A stretch of DNA of 54,736 bases from Novosphingobium sp. (GCA_017744735.1 JAGIAR010000018.1:1-54736); one strand, 5' to 3'; shown: positions 7,622 through 15,644, counted from the stretch's first letter. Numbers and translations are program-made. Notes: generated by a model from the sequence alone, not told the origin.

Positions 7622-8620
7622 TTAAGGCTTGATCCGGAAAATCCGCTCCGCATTGCGGTGATAGATCGCCGCCTTGTCCTCGGCCGAAATGGCGATCGCG
7701 TCCATCTGCTGGACCGACAGCGCGCTGTCCACGAACGGATAGTCGATCGCGAACATCACCCTGTCCGCACCCAGCGCGTCGATTGCGAACCTGACCGATG
7801 GCCCCCAGTTCATCCCGCTGGTGGTGACCGCGAAATTGCGCCGGATGTAGTCGCTCGGCGCCAGTTCCAGCGTCGGGCGCTTGCCTTCCGGCGCCTTGAA
7901 GTTCGCCCACATCGCATCGAGCCGCGGGAGCCAGTAGTGCAGCCCCTCGCCGCCGTGGCCGAGCACGACGGTCAGCTTGGGGAAACGGTCGAACAGCCCG
8001 CCCGCGATCAGCCGCAGCGCATGGAGCGAGGTTTCGGCCTGGAAGCCCCAGATCGCGTGTTCGAGCGTGTAGTCGAGCATCGGCGCGATCATCTGCGGGC
8101 TCGGCGCACGAGGGTGGATGTAGAGCGGGGCGCCCGTGGCCTCGCAGGCTTCGAGGATCGGCCAGTATCGGGGCTGGTCGAGATAGTCGCCATTGGTGTG
8201 CGAATTCACGATCACGCCGTTGTAGCCGAGCTGCGTCATCGCCCGCTCGATCTCCTTCGCCGCGCGCGCCGGATCCTGCGGGGCGAAGCTGGCGAGGCCG
8301 GCGTAGCGGGTCGGATGCTTGCGCATCGCTTCCGCCAGCACGTCGTTGGCAAGGGTCGCGAGCGCGGTGCCGGTGTCGGCATCGAACATCTGCACGCCCG
8401 TGGAGGCGAGGCCGATCAGCTGCACGTCGACCCCGGTCTCGTCCATGATCTGCAGCCGCTCGTCGCCGAGATCGAGCAGGCGGCGCTGGAGCGGGGTGCC
8501 CTCGGCGGCTTTGCTCCAGAAGAACAGGTCGGGGTGGTAGGGCTCGCTCGCGAAGCGGTCGAGCATCGGCCCGAGCACTTCGGGAATCACGAAAGCCTCT
8601 TCGGTCGCGATCCGGCGCAT
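7622..8620 (-). CDS. Amidohydrolase-2 family protein, LigW/gamma-resorcylate decarboxylase-like
   Basis: A 332-residue TIM-barrel protein of the amidohydrolase-2 family. It begins MRRIATEEAF, the form seen in the ACMS/5-carboxyvanillate/gamma-resorcylate decarboxylase group, where the first metal ligand is a Glu. Further candidate ligands are the His in YIHPRAP, the GHGGEG turn and the Asp in FAIDYPF. These enzymes usually decarboxylate hydroxylated aromatic acids rather than hydrolyse amides. Start ATG at 8620 lies 1 bp beyond the previous stop, indicating coupling. It is last in the operon 11795 to 7622 (propeller, MetE-like, amidohydrolase, this gene). Its 3' end is duplicated at 6715-6832. 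Confidence 0.82.
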   Translation of the reverse strand: MRRIATEEAFVIPEVLGPMLDRFASEPYHPDLFFWSKAAEGTPLQRRLLDLGDERLQIMDETGVDVQLIGLASTGVQMFDADTGTALATLANDVLAEAMRKHPTRYAGLASFAPQDPARAAKEIERAMTQLGYNGVIVNSHTNGDYLDQPRYWPILEACEATGAPLYIHPRAPSPQMIAPMLDYTLEHAIWGFQAETSLHALRLIAGGLFDRFPKLTVVLGHGGEGLHYWLPRLDAMWANFKAPEGKRPTLELAPSDYIRRNFAVTTSGMNWGPSVRFAIDALGADRVMFAIDYPFVDSALSVQQMDAIAISAEDKAAIYHRNAERIFRIKP

Positions 8621-8621
8621 C

Positions 8622-9488
8622 CTAGTTCCAGCCCCCAAGCCCGTTTCGGCCGTAGACGCGGGCGGCGGTGCCGGCGAGGATCTGCTCCTGCTCGGCGGTG
8701 CTGAGGCCGTCGACCGAGTTGCGGCCGAGCGCGACCATCCGCTCGTAGGTGCCGGGCGACTGGGTGATGTCGGAGCCCCACATCATCCGCTCCGCTCCGA
8801 ACAGATCCATCACCCGCTTCACCACCGGCCGCGTGTCGATCCCCGCGCTGTCGAGCCGGCCGAGCGGAATGGTCGTGAACTTGATCGTGCAGCCGTCATG
8901 CGCGGCGACGCCCGCGAGCAGATCGTCCACCCCGTGATCGGGCGCCCCGGCATCGCTCCTGATCGCGCCGAAATGGTCGATCACCACGGTCAGGCCGGGG
9001 ATCGCGCCCATGATGTCGCCGAGCCGGGCCAGGCCCTCGGTGCGGTTCCACGGGAAGAAGTGGACGCAGACTGGAACGTCCAGCTCCGCCGCGGCCTTCC
9101 ATGCATCGCGCGCGAGGGCGGAATCGAGCCAGGAGATGTCCATTCCCTTGACCAGTTCCATCAGGCGGATGCCCGATGCGCCGCGGTCCTTGATCCAGTA
9201 GCCGACCTTGTCCGCGCAATCCTGCGCGGTCGCGTCGATCGAGCAGACCGCCGCGAGCCGTTCGGGGAAGCGTGCCGCGCTGTCGCAGACATAGGAGCTG
9301 TCGAAGCCGTAGATCGAGCCGCGCTGGACCAGCACCGCCCTGTCGACCCCGGTCGCGTCCATTTCCTCGAGCAGCCGCTCGACCGTCATCGCATTTTCGA
9401 GATCGGCCGGATCGTAGCTGCCGCTGGGCGGGGACGGAGGGTAAGCCTTGGTGTCGCCCGTCAGCAGATGGGCGTGGGTATCGATCAT
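8622..9488 (-). CDS. Amidohydrolase-2 family hydrolase (LigI/PDC lactonase-like)
   Basis: A 288-residue metal-dependent hydrolase. It starts with the metal-binding IDTHAHL motif, followed by candidate ligands in CVHFFPWN and VIDHFGA and a terminal MWGSDIT Asp motif. The size and motif order fit the amidohydrolase-2 group that contains 2-pyrone-4,6-dicarboxylate lactonase and related lactone/amide hydrolases. ATG at 9488 is preferred over a TTG two codons upstream. It follows the MetE-like gene by 17 bp and precedes another amidohydrolase by 1 bp, so the three are co-transcribed. Substrate not assignable. Confidence 0.8.
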   Translation of the reverse strand: MIDTHAHLLTGDTKAYPPSPPSGSYDPADLENAMTVERLLEEMDATGVDRAVLVQRGSIYGFDSSYVCDSAARFPERLAAVCSIDATAQDCADKVGYWIKDRGASGIRLMELVKGMDISWLDSALARDAWKAAAELDVPVCVHFFPWNRTEGLARLGDIMGAIPGLTVVIDHFGAIRSDAGAPDHGVDDLLAGVAAHDGCTIKFTTIPLGRLDSAGIDTRPVVKRVMDLFGAERMMWGSDITQSPGTYERMVALGRNSVDGLSTAEQEQILAGTAARVYGRNGLGGWN

Positions 9489-9505
9489 CTTCAAGTTTCA
9501 GTCCT

Positions 9506-10600
9506 TCAGGCGTCGGGCCAGATTTCCTGCGCCAGCTCGACGATCTGCCGCAGCTTGGCCCACTGGCTTTGTTCGGAAAGGTCGTTGCCGTCCTCGTGGC
9601 TCGCGAAGCCGCATTGCGGGCTGAGGCAGAGCTGATCGAGCGGGGCGATCGCGCTTGCCTGGTCGATCCGGCGGCGGATCAGGTCGCGGTTTTCGAGGGT
9701 GCCCGTCTTGGTGGTCATCAGGCCCAGCACCACGCGCTTGTCGCCCTTGGGCAGGAAGCGCAGCGGCTCGAACCCGCCCGAGCGGTCGTTGTCGTATTCG
9801 AGGAAATAGCCGTTGTAGGGCAGGTCGTTGAACAGCCGTTCGGCGATCGGCTCGTAGCCGCCCTGCGCGAACCACTGCGACTTGAAATTGCCTCGGCAGA
9901 TATGGGTGGTGACGGTCATGTCCGCCGGCTTGTTCGCCAGCGCGGCGTTGATCAGCCTGACCCAGCCGTCGAGCAGCACATCGGGATCGTCGCCCCGCGC
10001 GCTGAGCTTCGCGCGCATGTCCGCATCGCAGAGATAGGCCATGTTGACGTCGTCGAACTGGATATAGCGGCAGCCCGCGTCGTAGGCGGCCTGGACGAAC
10101 TGCGCATAGGCGGCGCCGAGATCGGCGTAGAAGGCGTCGAGCCCGTCGTAAGCCTTGCCGACGATCTGGCGCCAGTCGCGCGAGGCGGTGGTGATCATCG
10201 AGGGGACCGGGACGGTCAGCTTGGCGGTCTGCTTGGTGGTGCCGACGAGGAAGCGGATATGCTCGATCATCGGATGATCGGCGGCGCTTACCTTGCCGGT
10301 GACCACTGCGGCGGGGACCGTGCGGGTACCCTGGCCGGTGGTGGTGAGCGCCAGCTCGGCCACTTCGGTGCCCTGCAGCGCGGCGAAGAAATCGAGCGAC
10401 CAGTTCTCGCGCCGGTATTCGCCGTCGGTCACGCCCTTGAGGCCGACTTCCTCCTGCTTGCGGACGACTTCGCGGATCGCCGCGTCCTCGATCGCCTTGA
10501 GTTCGGCGCCGGAGACATGCCTGTGGCGAGCTTCCAGCAGCGCGGCGGGCCGCAACAGGCTGCCGACCTGGTCCGCGCGAAACGGCCTTCCCATACCCAT
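9506..10600 (-). CDS. MetE catalytic-domain-like protein (zinc methyl/thiol transferase family)
   Basis: A 364-residue protein matching only the C-terminal catalytic half of cobalamin-independent methionine synthase (about 750 residues in full MetE). The family's zinc ligands are present: HICRGN (His-x-Cys), a Glu in the FLEYDND segment and the Cys of SPQCGFAS. Proteins of this size include archaeal MetE cores and epoxyalkane:CoM transferase, all using zinc to activate a thiol. With no N-terminal folate half and a catabolic operon around it, housekeeping methionine synthesis is unlikely; demethylation or thiol addition is inferred. Start ATG 10600 is chosen from AGGGGA 6 bp upstream. Confidence 0.8.
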   Translation of the reverse strand: MGMGRPFRADQVGSLLRPAALLEARHRHVSGAELKAIEDAAIREVVRKQEEVGLKGVTDGEYRRENWSLDFFAALQGTEVAELALTTTGQGTRTVPAAVVTGKVSAADHPMIEHIRFLVGTTKQTAKLTVPVPSMITTASRDWRQIVGKAYDGLDAFYADLGAAYAQFVQAAYDAGCRYIQFDDVNMAYLCDADMRAKLSARGDDPDVLLDGWVRLINAALANKPADMTVTTHICRGNFKSQWFAQGGYEPIAERLFNDLPYNGYFLEYDNDRSGGFEPLRFLPKGDKRVVLGLMTTKTGTLENRDLIRRRIDQASAIAPLDQLCLSPQCGFASHEDGNDLSEQSQWAKLRQIVELAQEIWPDA

Positions 10601-10628
10601 CACTCTTCCCCTCACGCTTGGCGTGGAA

Positions 10629-11795
10629 TCAGGCGAAAGCGTTCATCCCGCGCAGCTTGTTTTCGTAGGCTTCTCGGTCTTCCGGCGTCAGGAACCAGCG
10701 GAAATGCGGGCCCTTGGACATCGGCGGCAGCGCGCCGGTCGCGAAGGTCCAGCTCTCGCCCTCGTCGCGGCTGACGTAGAGTTCGCCGACTGCGGAGCCG
10801 GAATAGAATTCGAGCCCGCCCTCGACCGAATCGTGCATCGCGGCGATCTCCAGATTGCCGCGCACCGGGTGGGCCATGCCCTCCATCTTCTGCACCCAGC
10901 TCTTGCCGTGATCGGTGCTGACCATGAATTGCGGATGGGCGGTGCCTTCGGCGGCCCAGCCGGGGTTCGGATTGCCGCCGGCGCCCTGCATGAACAGCTT
11001 GTCCTTCGTGGGGTGGACGAAGAACGGGTCCGGGTAGCCGCAGGGGTGGCTCGGATCGGTCAGCCGTTCCCAGCTCTCGCCGGCATCGGTGGTGTGATAG
11101 AGGCCGATCCCGGTGGTGAAGAAGATCTCGTTCGGCGTGCGGTAGAACACCACGCGGTGCTGGTCGCGGCGGAACTTGTCGTCCGCGCGCTCCATCGAGT
11201 GGAGCGAGGTCCAGGTGTGGCCGCCGTCGGTGGTCTTGAGCAGGTCGCCCTGCTCGACGCAGATGTAGAGCGTCTCGGGCTCCGACGGATGCGCGGCGAT
11301 GTGCTTGATATGCGGCTGCGAGCGCGGGAAGATCCAGTGCTCGGTGCCTTCGACCTGGGTGCAGCTCGGAAAGGCGGTCCAGCTCTCGCCGAGGTCCCAG
11401 CTGCGGTAGAACATCACCGGCTCGGTGCCGAGGTTGAGGATCGTGCGGTCGCCGTCGTACTGCACCAGCAGCGTGTAGGCGTGGCCCGAGGCGACCCCGG
11501 CGTCGCGCTTTTCCCAGGTGGCGCCGCGGTCGCGGCTCATCAGCAGCCCGCCGTCGAAATGCATCCCGGCGAACAGCAGGTCGTTGCGTTCGTCGTAGAC
11601 GAGGCAGCTGACGTGGTTGCCGGGGAGCAGCAACCCGTCCTGCAGCTGCCAGTCGGCGCCCGGTCCGTCGCGGCGGAAATCGAGCACGCCCTCGGTGGTC
11701 GCGACGAGCATCCGGCGCGCGGCGTTCTCGCTGGAGGAAACCGTGTTCCCGTTGCCCGAGATGCAGATGATGGTGTCTTTGGCGCGGTCGGCCAT
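10629..11795 (-). CDS. BNR/Asp-box beta-propeller protein
   Basis: A 388-residue protein with six Asp-box motifs of the S/T-x-D-x-G-x-S/T-W type: SRDRGATW, SWDLGESW, TTDGGHTW, TTDAGESW, STDHGKSW and SRDEGESW. This repeat builds a six- or seven-bladed beta-propeller as in sialidases and photosystem assembly proteins. No signal peptide is seen (MADRAKDTIICISG), so it is probably cytoplasmic, unlike secreted sialidases. No catalytic sialidase residues could be assigned. It is first gene of the operon continuing with MetE-like and amidohydrolase genes, and a perfect operator-like motif lies 30 bp upstream of its ATG. Confidence 0.8.
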   Translation of the reverse strand: MADRAKDTIICISGNGNTVSSSENAARRMLVATTEGVLDFRRDGPGADWQLQDGLLLPGNHVSCLVYDERNDLLFAGMHFDGGLLMSRDRGATWEKRDAGVASGHAYTLLVQYDGDRTILNLGTEPVMFYRSWDLGESWTAFPSCTQVEGTEHWIFPRSQPHIKHIAAHPSEPETLYICVEQGDLLKTTDGGHTWTSLHSMERADDKFRRDQHRVVFYRTPNEIFFTTGIGLYHTTDAGESWERLTDPSHPCGYPDPFFVHPTKDKLFMQGAGGNPNPGWAAEGTAHPQFMVSTDHGKSWVQKMEGMAHPVRGNLEIAAMHDSVEGGLEFYSGSAVGELYVSRDEGESWTFATGALPPMSKGPHFRWFLTPEDREAYENKLRGMNAFA

Positions 11796-11825
11796 GGCGC
11801 GTGTCCGTGTAAGTTGAATACGGTT

Positions 11826-11836
11826 TTGTATAACAA
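11826..11836. promoter_or_regulatory. Operator-like motif TTGTATAACAA (perfect)
   Basis: A perfect TTGT-N3-ACAA palindrome in the 56-bp gap upstream of the propeller gene. Read on the minus strand it gives ATTGTTATACA, with a TATACA that could be the -10 element about 25-30 bp before the start codon, so bound protein would block RNA polymerase. Confidence 0.65.
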
Positions 11837-11851
11837 TCTTGAAACGGAGAT

Positions 11852-12670
11852 TCAAGCGGAACGGGCGAAGAATATCCGCTCGGCATTGCCGCCGAAGATC
11901 GCTTCGACTTCCGCCGCGCTCCGCCCGTCGAACAGCGCGCGGGTCCAGTTCAGTGCGTTGGCGTAGCCTTCGCGGCTGGCGACCACCGGGAAGTCGCTGC
12001 CCCACAGGAGCCGCTCGGCCCCGAAGGCCGCGAGCGCCTCGAGCAGGATCGCGCCCTGGCCTGCGTCGAGCACCGCCGAGCCGTCGTTGGGCAGCGGCTT
12101 GCCGATCTGGCGCGGGGCGATCTGGCCGAGGGTCGGGATCTTGAGCGACACATTGGGCAGGCGGGCGAGGGCGAGGATCCCGGCCCAGGTCGCGGGCTCG
12201 CGGTCGCAATCGGGGCGGGTCCAGCCGCCGAGCTGCTCCAGCACGATCGGCATGTCGGGAAACTCGGCGGCGAGGGCGGCGAAATCGTCGGCCAGCACAA
12301 TGCCCGAAGCCCCGCCGCAACTGATTGCGAGGCCGGATTCGGCCGCCGCGCGCCACACGCCCAGCGGATCGGCTCCGGGGCTGCGCGCCTCGGGCCGCAG
12401 GCGCAGGCCGGCCATCCCGCGATCCGCCCAGCGCCGCACCTCCTCCGCCGCGCCGTCCGCCCCGGCGTTCACCGCGCCGACGCTGGCGAAGCGGTCCGGG
12501 AAGCGGGCCAGGCATTCCTCCTGGTAGCGGTTGTCGAACTGGCCGAGCACCTGGGTCAGCACGCCTTTCGCGACCCCGTTGAGGTCCATCTGGAACACCA
12601 GCGGCTCGACCGGTTCGAACCACAGCGGCGAGGCATGGCAGTGGGCGTCGATCAGCAAGCGGCTCTCCAT
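11852..12670 (-). CDS. Amidohydrolase-2 family protein
   Basis: A 272-residue metal-dependent hydrolase-fold protein. The N-terminal LLIDAHCHASP carries the HxH metal motif and the C-terminal LLWGSDFPV the catalytic Asp; the middle has a VLEQLGGW stretch in place of the usual His-Gly segment. It is the third amidohydrolase-2 protein of the region and differs from those at 7622 and 8622. It lies directly upstream of the propeller gene on the same strand, but an operator-like motif sits between them, so it may be a separate unit. ATG at 12670 is preferred over GTG at 12676. Confidence 0.78.
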   Translation of the reverse strand: MESRLLIDAHCHASPLWFEPVEPLVFQMDLNGVAKGVLTQVLGQFDNRYQEECLARFPDRFASVGAVNAGADGAAEEVRRWADRGMAGLRLRPEARSPGADPLGVWRAAAESGLAISCGGASGIVLADDFAALAAEFPDMPIVLEQLGGWTRPDCDREPATWAGILALARLPNVSLKIPTLGQIAPRQIGKPLPNDGSAVLDAGQGAILLEALAAFGAERLLWGSDFPVVASREGYANALNWTRALFDGRSAAEVEAIFGGNAERIFFARSA

Positions 12671-12735
12671 TTCCACATTCGCAGGATTGTTTCACACGCC
12701 GCCTTGCGCGGCGCAATCCGAAAGGTTAGGCAGAA

Positions 12736-12746
12736 TTGTTATACAC
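12736..12746. promoter_or_regulatory. Operator-like motif TTGTTATACAC
   Basis: A copy of the TTGT-N3-ACAA motif (one mismatch) between divergent amidohydrolase and alpha/beta hydrolase genes. The extended form AATTGTTATACACTTTT is identical to the site at 19758-19768 on the other strand. TATACA may be the -10 element of the hydrolase gene, 18 bp before its GTG. Confidence 0.65.
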
Positions 12747-12763
12747 TTTTGCAGGGACGTCCA

Positions 12764-13486
12764 GTGGGGCAGGTCAGTCAAAATCTCATACTCATCCCCG
12801 GCTCGCTGTGCGACGAGCGCGTGTGGCAGAACCAGGCGCGCGATCTGGCCGACATCGCCGAGATCGCGGTCGCGCATCTGCACGGCCACGATTCCCTCGT
12901 CGCGATGGCGAGGGCCACGCTGGCCGACGCGCCCGAGCGTTTCGCATTGGCCGGCTTCTCGATGGGCGGGCGGGTCGCACTCGAGATGATGCGCCTCGCG
13001 CCCGAGCGGATTACCCGGCTGGCGCTGGTCGATTCGAGCATCCACCCGATCGCCGAGGGCGAGGCCGAGCGGCGCCAGCCGCAGATCGACATGACCTACA
13101 AGGACGGGATGGGCGCCTTCGCCGACTGGTGGAACCCGCGCATCGTCCACGCCTCGCGCCGCGAGGATGCAGGCTACATGGCGCTGCTGCGCTCGATGGC
13201 GGAAAGCTTCACCCCGGAGGAATACGAGAAGGAAGTGCGCGCGCTGCTGACCCGGCCCGATGCGCGCGAGGTGCTGGGCTCGATCGCGGTGCCGACGCTG
13301 GTGCTGTTCGGGACCGAGGACATGCTCTCGACGCCCGAGCGCAACCGGTCGATCGCCGAGGCGATCCCCGGCGCGAGATTGGTACCGGTCGAGGAAACCG
13401 GGCATTTTCCGATGCTGGAGAAGCCGGAGGAAGTGACCGCGGCGATGCGGGAGTGGCTCCTGCTCCCGTTGACGGGAGAAGGATAG
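12764..13486 (+). CDS. Alpha/beta-fold hydrolase
   Basis: A 240-residue alpha/beta hydrolase. An oxyanion-loop PGS lies near the N-terminus, the nucleophile elbow GFSMGG has Ser66, the acid is the Asp in FGTEDML, and the catalytic His is in ETGHFPMLE. The triad is complete. Such enzymes often cleave C-C bonds of ring-fission products or hydrolyse esters and lactones in aromatic pathways. The start is GTG at 12764, with GGGA upstream and an operator-like motif just before it; there is no earlier ATG that keeps the first strand (NLILIPG). The last residues (LPLTGEG) are encoded by the invading intergenic repeat. Confidence 0.85.
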   Translation: MGQVSQNLILIPGSLCDERVWQNQARDLADIAEIAVAHLHGHDSLVAMARATLADAPERFALAGFSMGGRVALEMMRLAPERITRLALVDSSIHPIAEGEAERRQPQIDMTYKDGMGAFADWWNPRIVHASRREDAGYMALLRSMAESFTPEEYEKEVRALLTRPDAREVLGSIAVPTLVLFGTEDMLSTPERNRSIAEAIPGARLVPVEETGHFPMLEKPEEVTAAMREWLLLPLTGEG

Positions 13487-13630
13487 GGGAGGCTTGCTCC
13501 GGCAGGAGCTAGCGGACCTTGGATGAGGGTTGCCTTGCTTCTCGAAAGAAAAACCAACCCTCACCCGACTCCGGCTAGGTCGTAAACGACCAAGCCTGCG
13601 TATCCCTCTCCCGTCAACGGGAGAGGAGGG
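13463..13630. repeat. Intergenic palindromic repeat, copy 2
   Basis: The gap between convergent hydrolase and MDR genes holds the same nested repeat as 1181-1321. The arms are CTCCCGTTGACGGGAG (13463-13478) and CCTCTCCCGTCAACGGGAGA (13605-13624). Inside are TGAGGGTT/AACCCTCA arms, GGCTA, a hairpin GGTCGT-AA-ACGACC (13578-13591) and the constant block AAGCCTGCGTATCCCTC (13592-13608). The left arm includes the stop codon and last codons of the hydrolase gene. It may act as a bidirectional terminator. Confidence 0.78.
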
Positions 13631-13636
13631 AGCGCC

Positions 13637-14749
13637 TCACCGCCACGGATCCACGACGCAGTGGATCGCCCCCTCAACCTCGCGCCCGGCGGTGGCCTTG
13701 ATCGCCAGATCGACCTCGTCCAGCCCGAACAGATTGGTGCACATCTTCTCCAGCGGAAACCGCCGCGAGGTGATGATCCGCAGCGCGGTGTCGACCGCCC
13801 ACCAGCTCCGCCCGCGGCCCGAGCGCACGGTAAGGTATTTCTGCTTCACCGCCTTCACCGGCACCCCGCGGTCCATTGCGTTGACCCACAGCCAGGCGCC
13901 GTAATTCGCGACTTCGAGATACTGGTCCATGTTCGCGCCGCCCGGATCGCCGGTGGTGTCGACCACCACGTCGAGCCCGCCCTCCGGCCCGAGGATGCGG
14001 CGCAGGCCGTCGAGCAGGCTCTCATGCTCGACGTTGAGCACATGATCCGCTCCCAGATCGGGGGCGAGATCGAGCCGCGCCTGGTCGCGCGCGCCCTTGC
14101 CGGCGAGGATGATGGTCGAAGCACCTGCGTCCTTCGCCCCAAGCACCGCGCCGAGCCCCTGCTGACCCGGCCCGATGATCAGCACGGTCTTGCCCGGCCC
14201 GGCGTTGACGTCCATCGCCACCCACTGCACCCCGTTGCCGATCGGGATCGCCAGCGTCGCCAGCTCGGCCGGCAGGTCCTGCGGGATCTTGTGGAACACG
14301 GTGTTCCACGGAAGGTGGATATATTCGGCGAAGCCGCCGACCAGATGCGGCGGATCGGTCGGGTCGATCAGGCCGAAGCGGCGCGGCTTCGCGCCGCCGA
14401 AGAAATCGGCGTCGGGGCAGAAGCGGTATTCGCCCTTGAGGCACCATTTGCACGCCTTGCAGGGGAGGTATTCCTGGATCACCACCCGCTCGCCGGGCTC
14501 GACCTTCCACATCTTCTGCGCCTTCGGCCCGATCGCCGCGATGCTGCCGACGATCTGGTGGCCCATCGCGACCGGCGCCCATTTGTCCGCCGCGCGATAG
14601 ACTTCGGGCTCCGCGCCGCCGACGCCGCAGGCCTCGATCTTCAGCATGCCTTCGTCCTCGCCCAGCTCGGGCCAGGGATAGCTTCGCAGCTCGGTCTGCT
14701 CCGCGCCGGTCTTGATCGCGATACGGACGGTGTCGGGGTGAGTGGTCAT
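13637..14749 (-). CDS. MDR-family dehydrogenase lacking catalytic-zinc cysteines (paralogue)
   Basis: A 370-residue medium-chain dehydrogenase, clearly paralogous to the one at 1324. The structural zinc Cys are kept (97, 100, 103, 111 in CKACKWCLKGEYRFC) and the nucleotide-binding loop reads IIGPGQQGLG. At the catalytic site the Cys of GxCGxD is Gly44 (CGVGGAEP), His64 is kept, the following Glu is Gln65 (GHQ), and the second Cys is absent (PIGNGVQW). The start at 14749 overlaps the upstream kinase stop by ATGA, so the two are translationally coupled. Upstream in-frame sequence belongs to a shadow of the kinase gene. Substrate unknown. Confidence 0.85.
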   Translation of the reverse strand: MTTHPDTVRIAIKTGAEQTELRSYPWPELGEDEGMLKIEACGVGGAEPEVYRAADKWAPVAMGHQIVGSIAAIGPKAQKMWKVEPGERVVIQEYLPCKACKWCLKGEYRFCPDADFFGGAKPRRFGLIDPTDPPHLVGGFAEYIHLPWNTVFHKIPQDLPAELATLAIPIGNGVQWVAMDVNAGPGKTVLIIGPGQQGLGAVLGAKDAGASTIILAGKGARDQARLDLAPDLGADHVLNVEHESLLDGLRRILGPEGGLDVVVDTTGDPGGANMDQYLEVANYGAWLWVNAMDRGVPVKAVKQKYLTVRSGRGRSWWAVDTALRIITSRRFPLEKMCTNLFGLDEVDLAIKATAGREVEGAIHCVVDPWR

Positions 14750-15618
14750 GCAACTTCCTTGGCAAGGGTGAAGCCGAACTCTCGGGTCCGGCGGAACAGC
14801 ATGTCCGCCCGCTCGGGCATCGCGGCCCACATGGCGCGAGTATAGCGTTCGTAATGCTGGACGAAACGGGTGATGGCGACGCGGTCCATCGGCGGGCGGA
14901 GGGAATTTTCGGCGAGGCGCCGTTCCTGGGCGAGGCGGGATTCGATCACGGTTTCGAGATCGGGCACCTCGATCGAGACCAGCAGGTCGAGCCTGTCCCA
15001 CAGGTCTTCGTATTCGCGCGCGAGCGCGGCGAGCGACCAGCCGCGCCAGACGCCCCGTGGGTCCTCGGTGCGTTCGAGCGCGTTCGGCACGCCCGCGAAG
15101 GCGACTACATCCGCGGTCCGCGCGCCGACGCACCAGCCTTCGAGCAGGATTGCGCCGGGCCGTCCTTCGAACACCTGCCAGGCTTCCGTAGGAACCCGGT
15201 CGTCGGCAAGCTTGTCGAACACCGGGATGGCGGTTTCCGCGGCAGGCTCGGCCGCGCGCAGCCCGTCGATGACGCCGTGCAGCAGCGCGATATCGTGCGT
15301 GCCGGGAACCCCGCGCGTGGCACAAAGCGGATGCACGTCGCGTTCGAGCCGCTGGCGTTGGGACCGGGTGAGGTAGAAATCGTCGAGCGAGAAGACCGCG
15401 GCGCTGCGGCCGTGGAAACGCTCGAGCGCCTCGGCGACCAGCCGCGCCATGGTGCTCTTGCCCGACCCCTGCGCGCCATTGATGCCGATCAGGGGGACGT
15501 ATCCGCGCGAAGATCGGTAGACGATATTTTCGGCAACTTGACAGGCGGCCCCCGCCGCCGAAAGGGTGAGCGGCATGTCGCGTCCGAGCGCGGCAACGAG
15601 TTCCTCGGCCCGGTTCAC
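14746..15618 (-). CDS. P-loop kinase, D-glycerate 3-kinase-like
   Basis: A 290-residue P-loop NTPase with Walker A GAQGSGKST at residues 48-56 and a FSLDDFYLT segment typical of the phosphoribulokinase/uridine kinase/GLYK group. The conserved LEGWCVG-type segment and C-terminal EREL-like region (MWAAMPERADMLF) match the plant/yeast-type glycerate kinase branch. It would phosphorylate a small hydroxy acid such as D-glycerate with ATP, but the substrate is inferred from family resemblance. Start is GTG at 15618. The gene is coupled by ATGA to the MDR gene downstream and divergent from the quinone oxidoreductase-like gene at 15645. Confidence 0.75.
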   Translation of the reverse strand: MNRAEELVAALGRDMPLTLSAAGAACQVAENIVYRSSRGYVPLIGINGAQGSGKSTMARLVAEALERFHGRSAAVFSLDDFYLTRSQRQRLERDVHPLCATRGVPGTHDIALLHGVIDGLRAAEPAAETAIPVFDKLADDRVPTEAWQVFEGRPGAILLEGWCVGARTADVVAFAGVPNALERTEDPRGVWRGWSLAALAREYEDLWDRLDLLVSIEVPDLETVIESRLAQERRLAENSLRPPMDRVAITRFVQHYERYTRAMWAAMPERADMLFRRTREFGFTLAKEVA

Positions 15619-15644
15619 GGCAGCCTCATGGAAAGGTGACGATT

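Noticed and set aside
9506..10600. Calling the MetE-like genes metE
   Set aside because: All three lack the N-terminal half of the enzyme and lie in catabolic operons, so methionine synthesis is not the best inference.
13637..15325. A 562-codon reading of the MDR gene as a fusion with an upstream domain
   Set aside because: The extra N-terminal part is an out-of-frame reading of the kinase gene; the true MDR start at 14749 is coupled to the kinase stop by ATGA.
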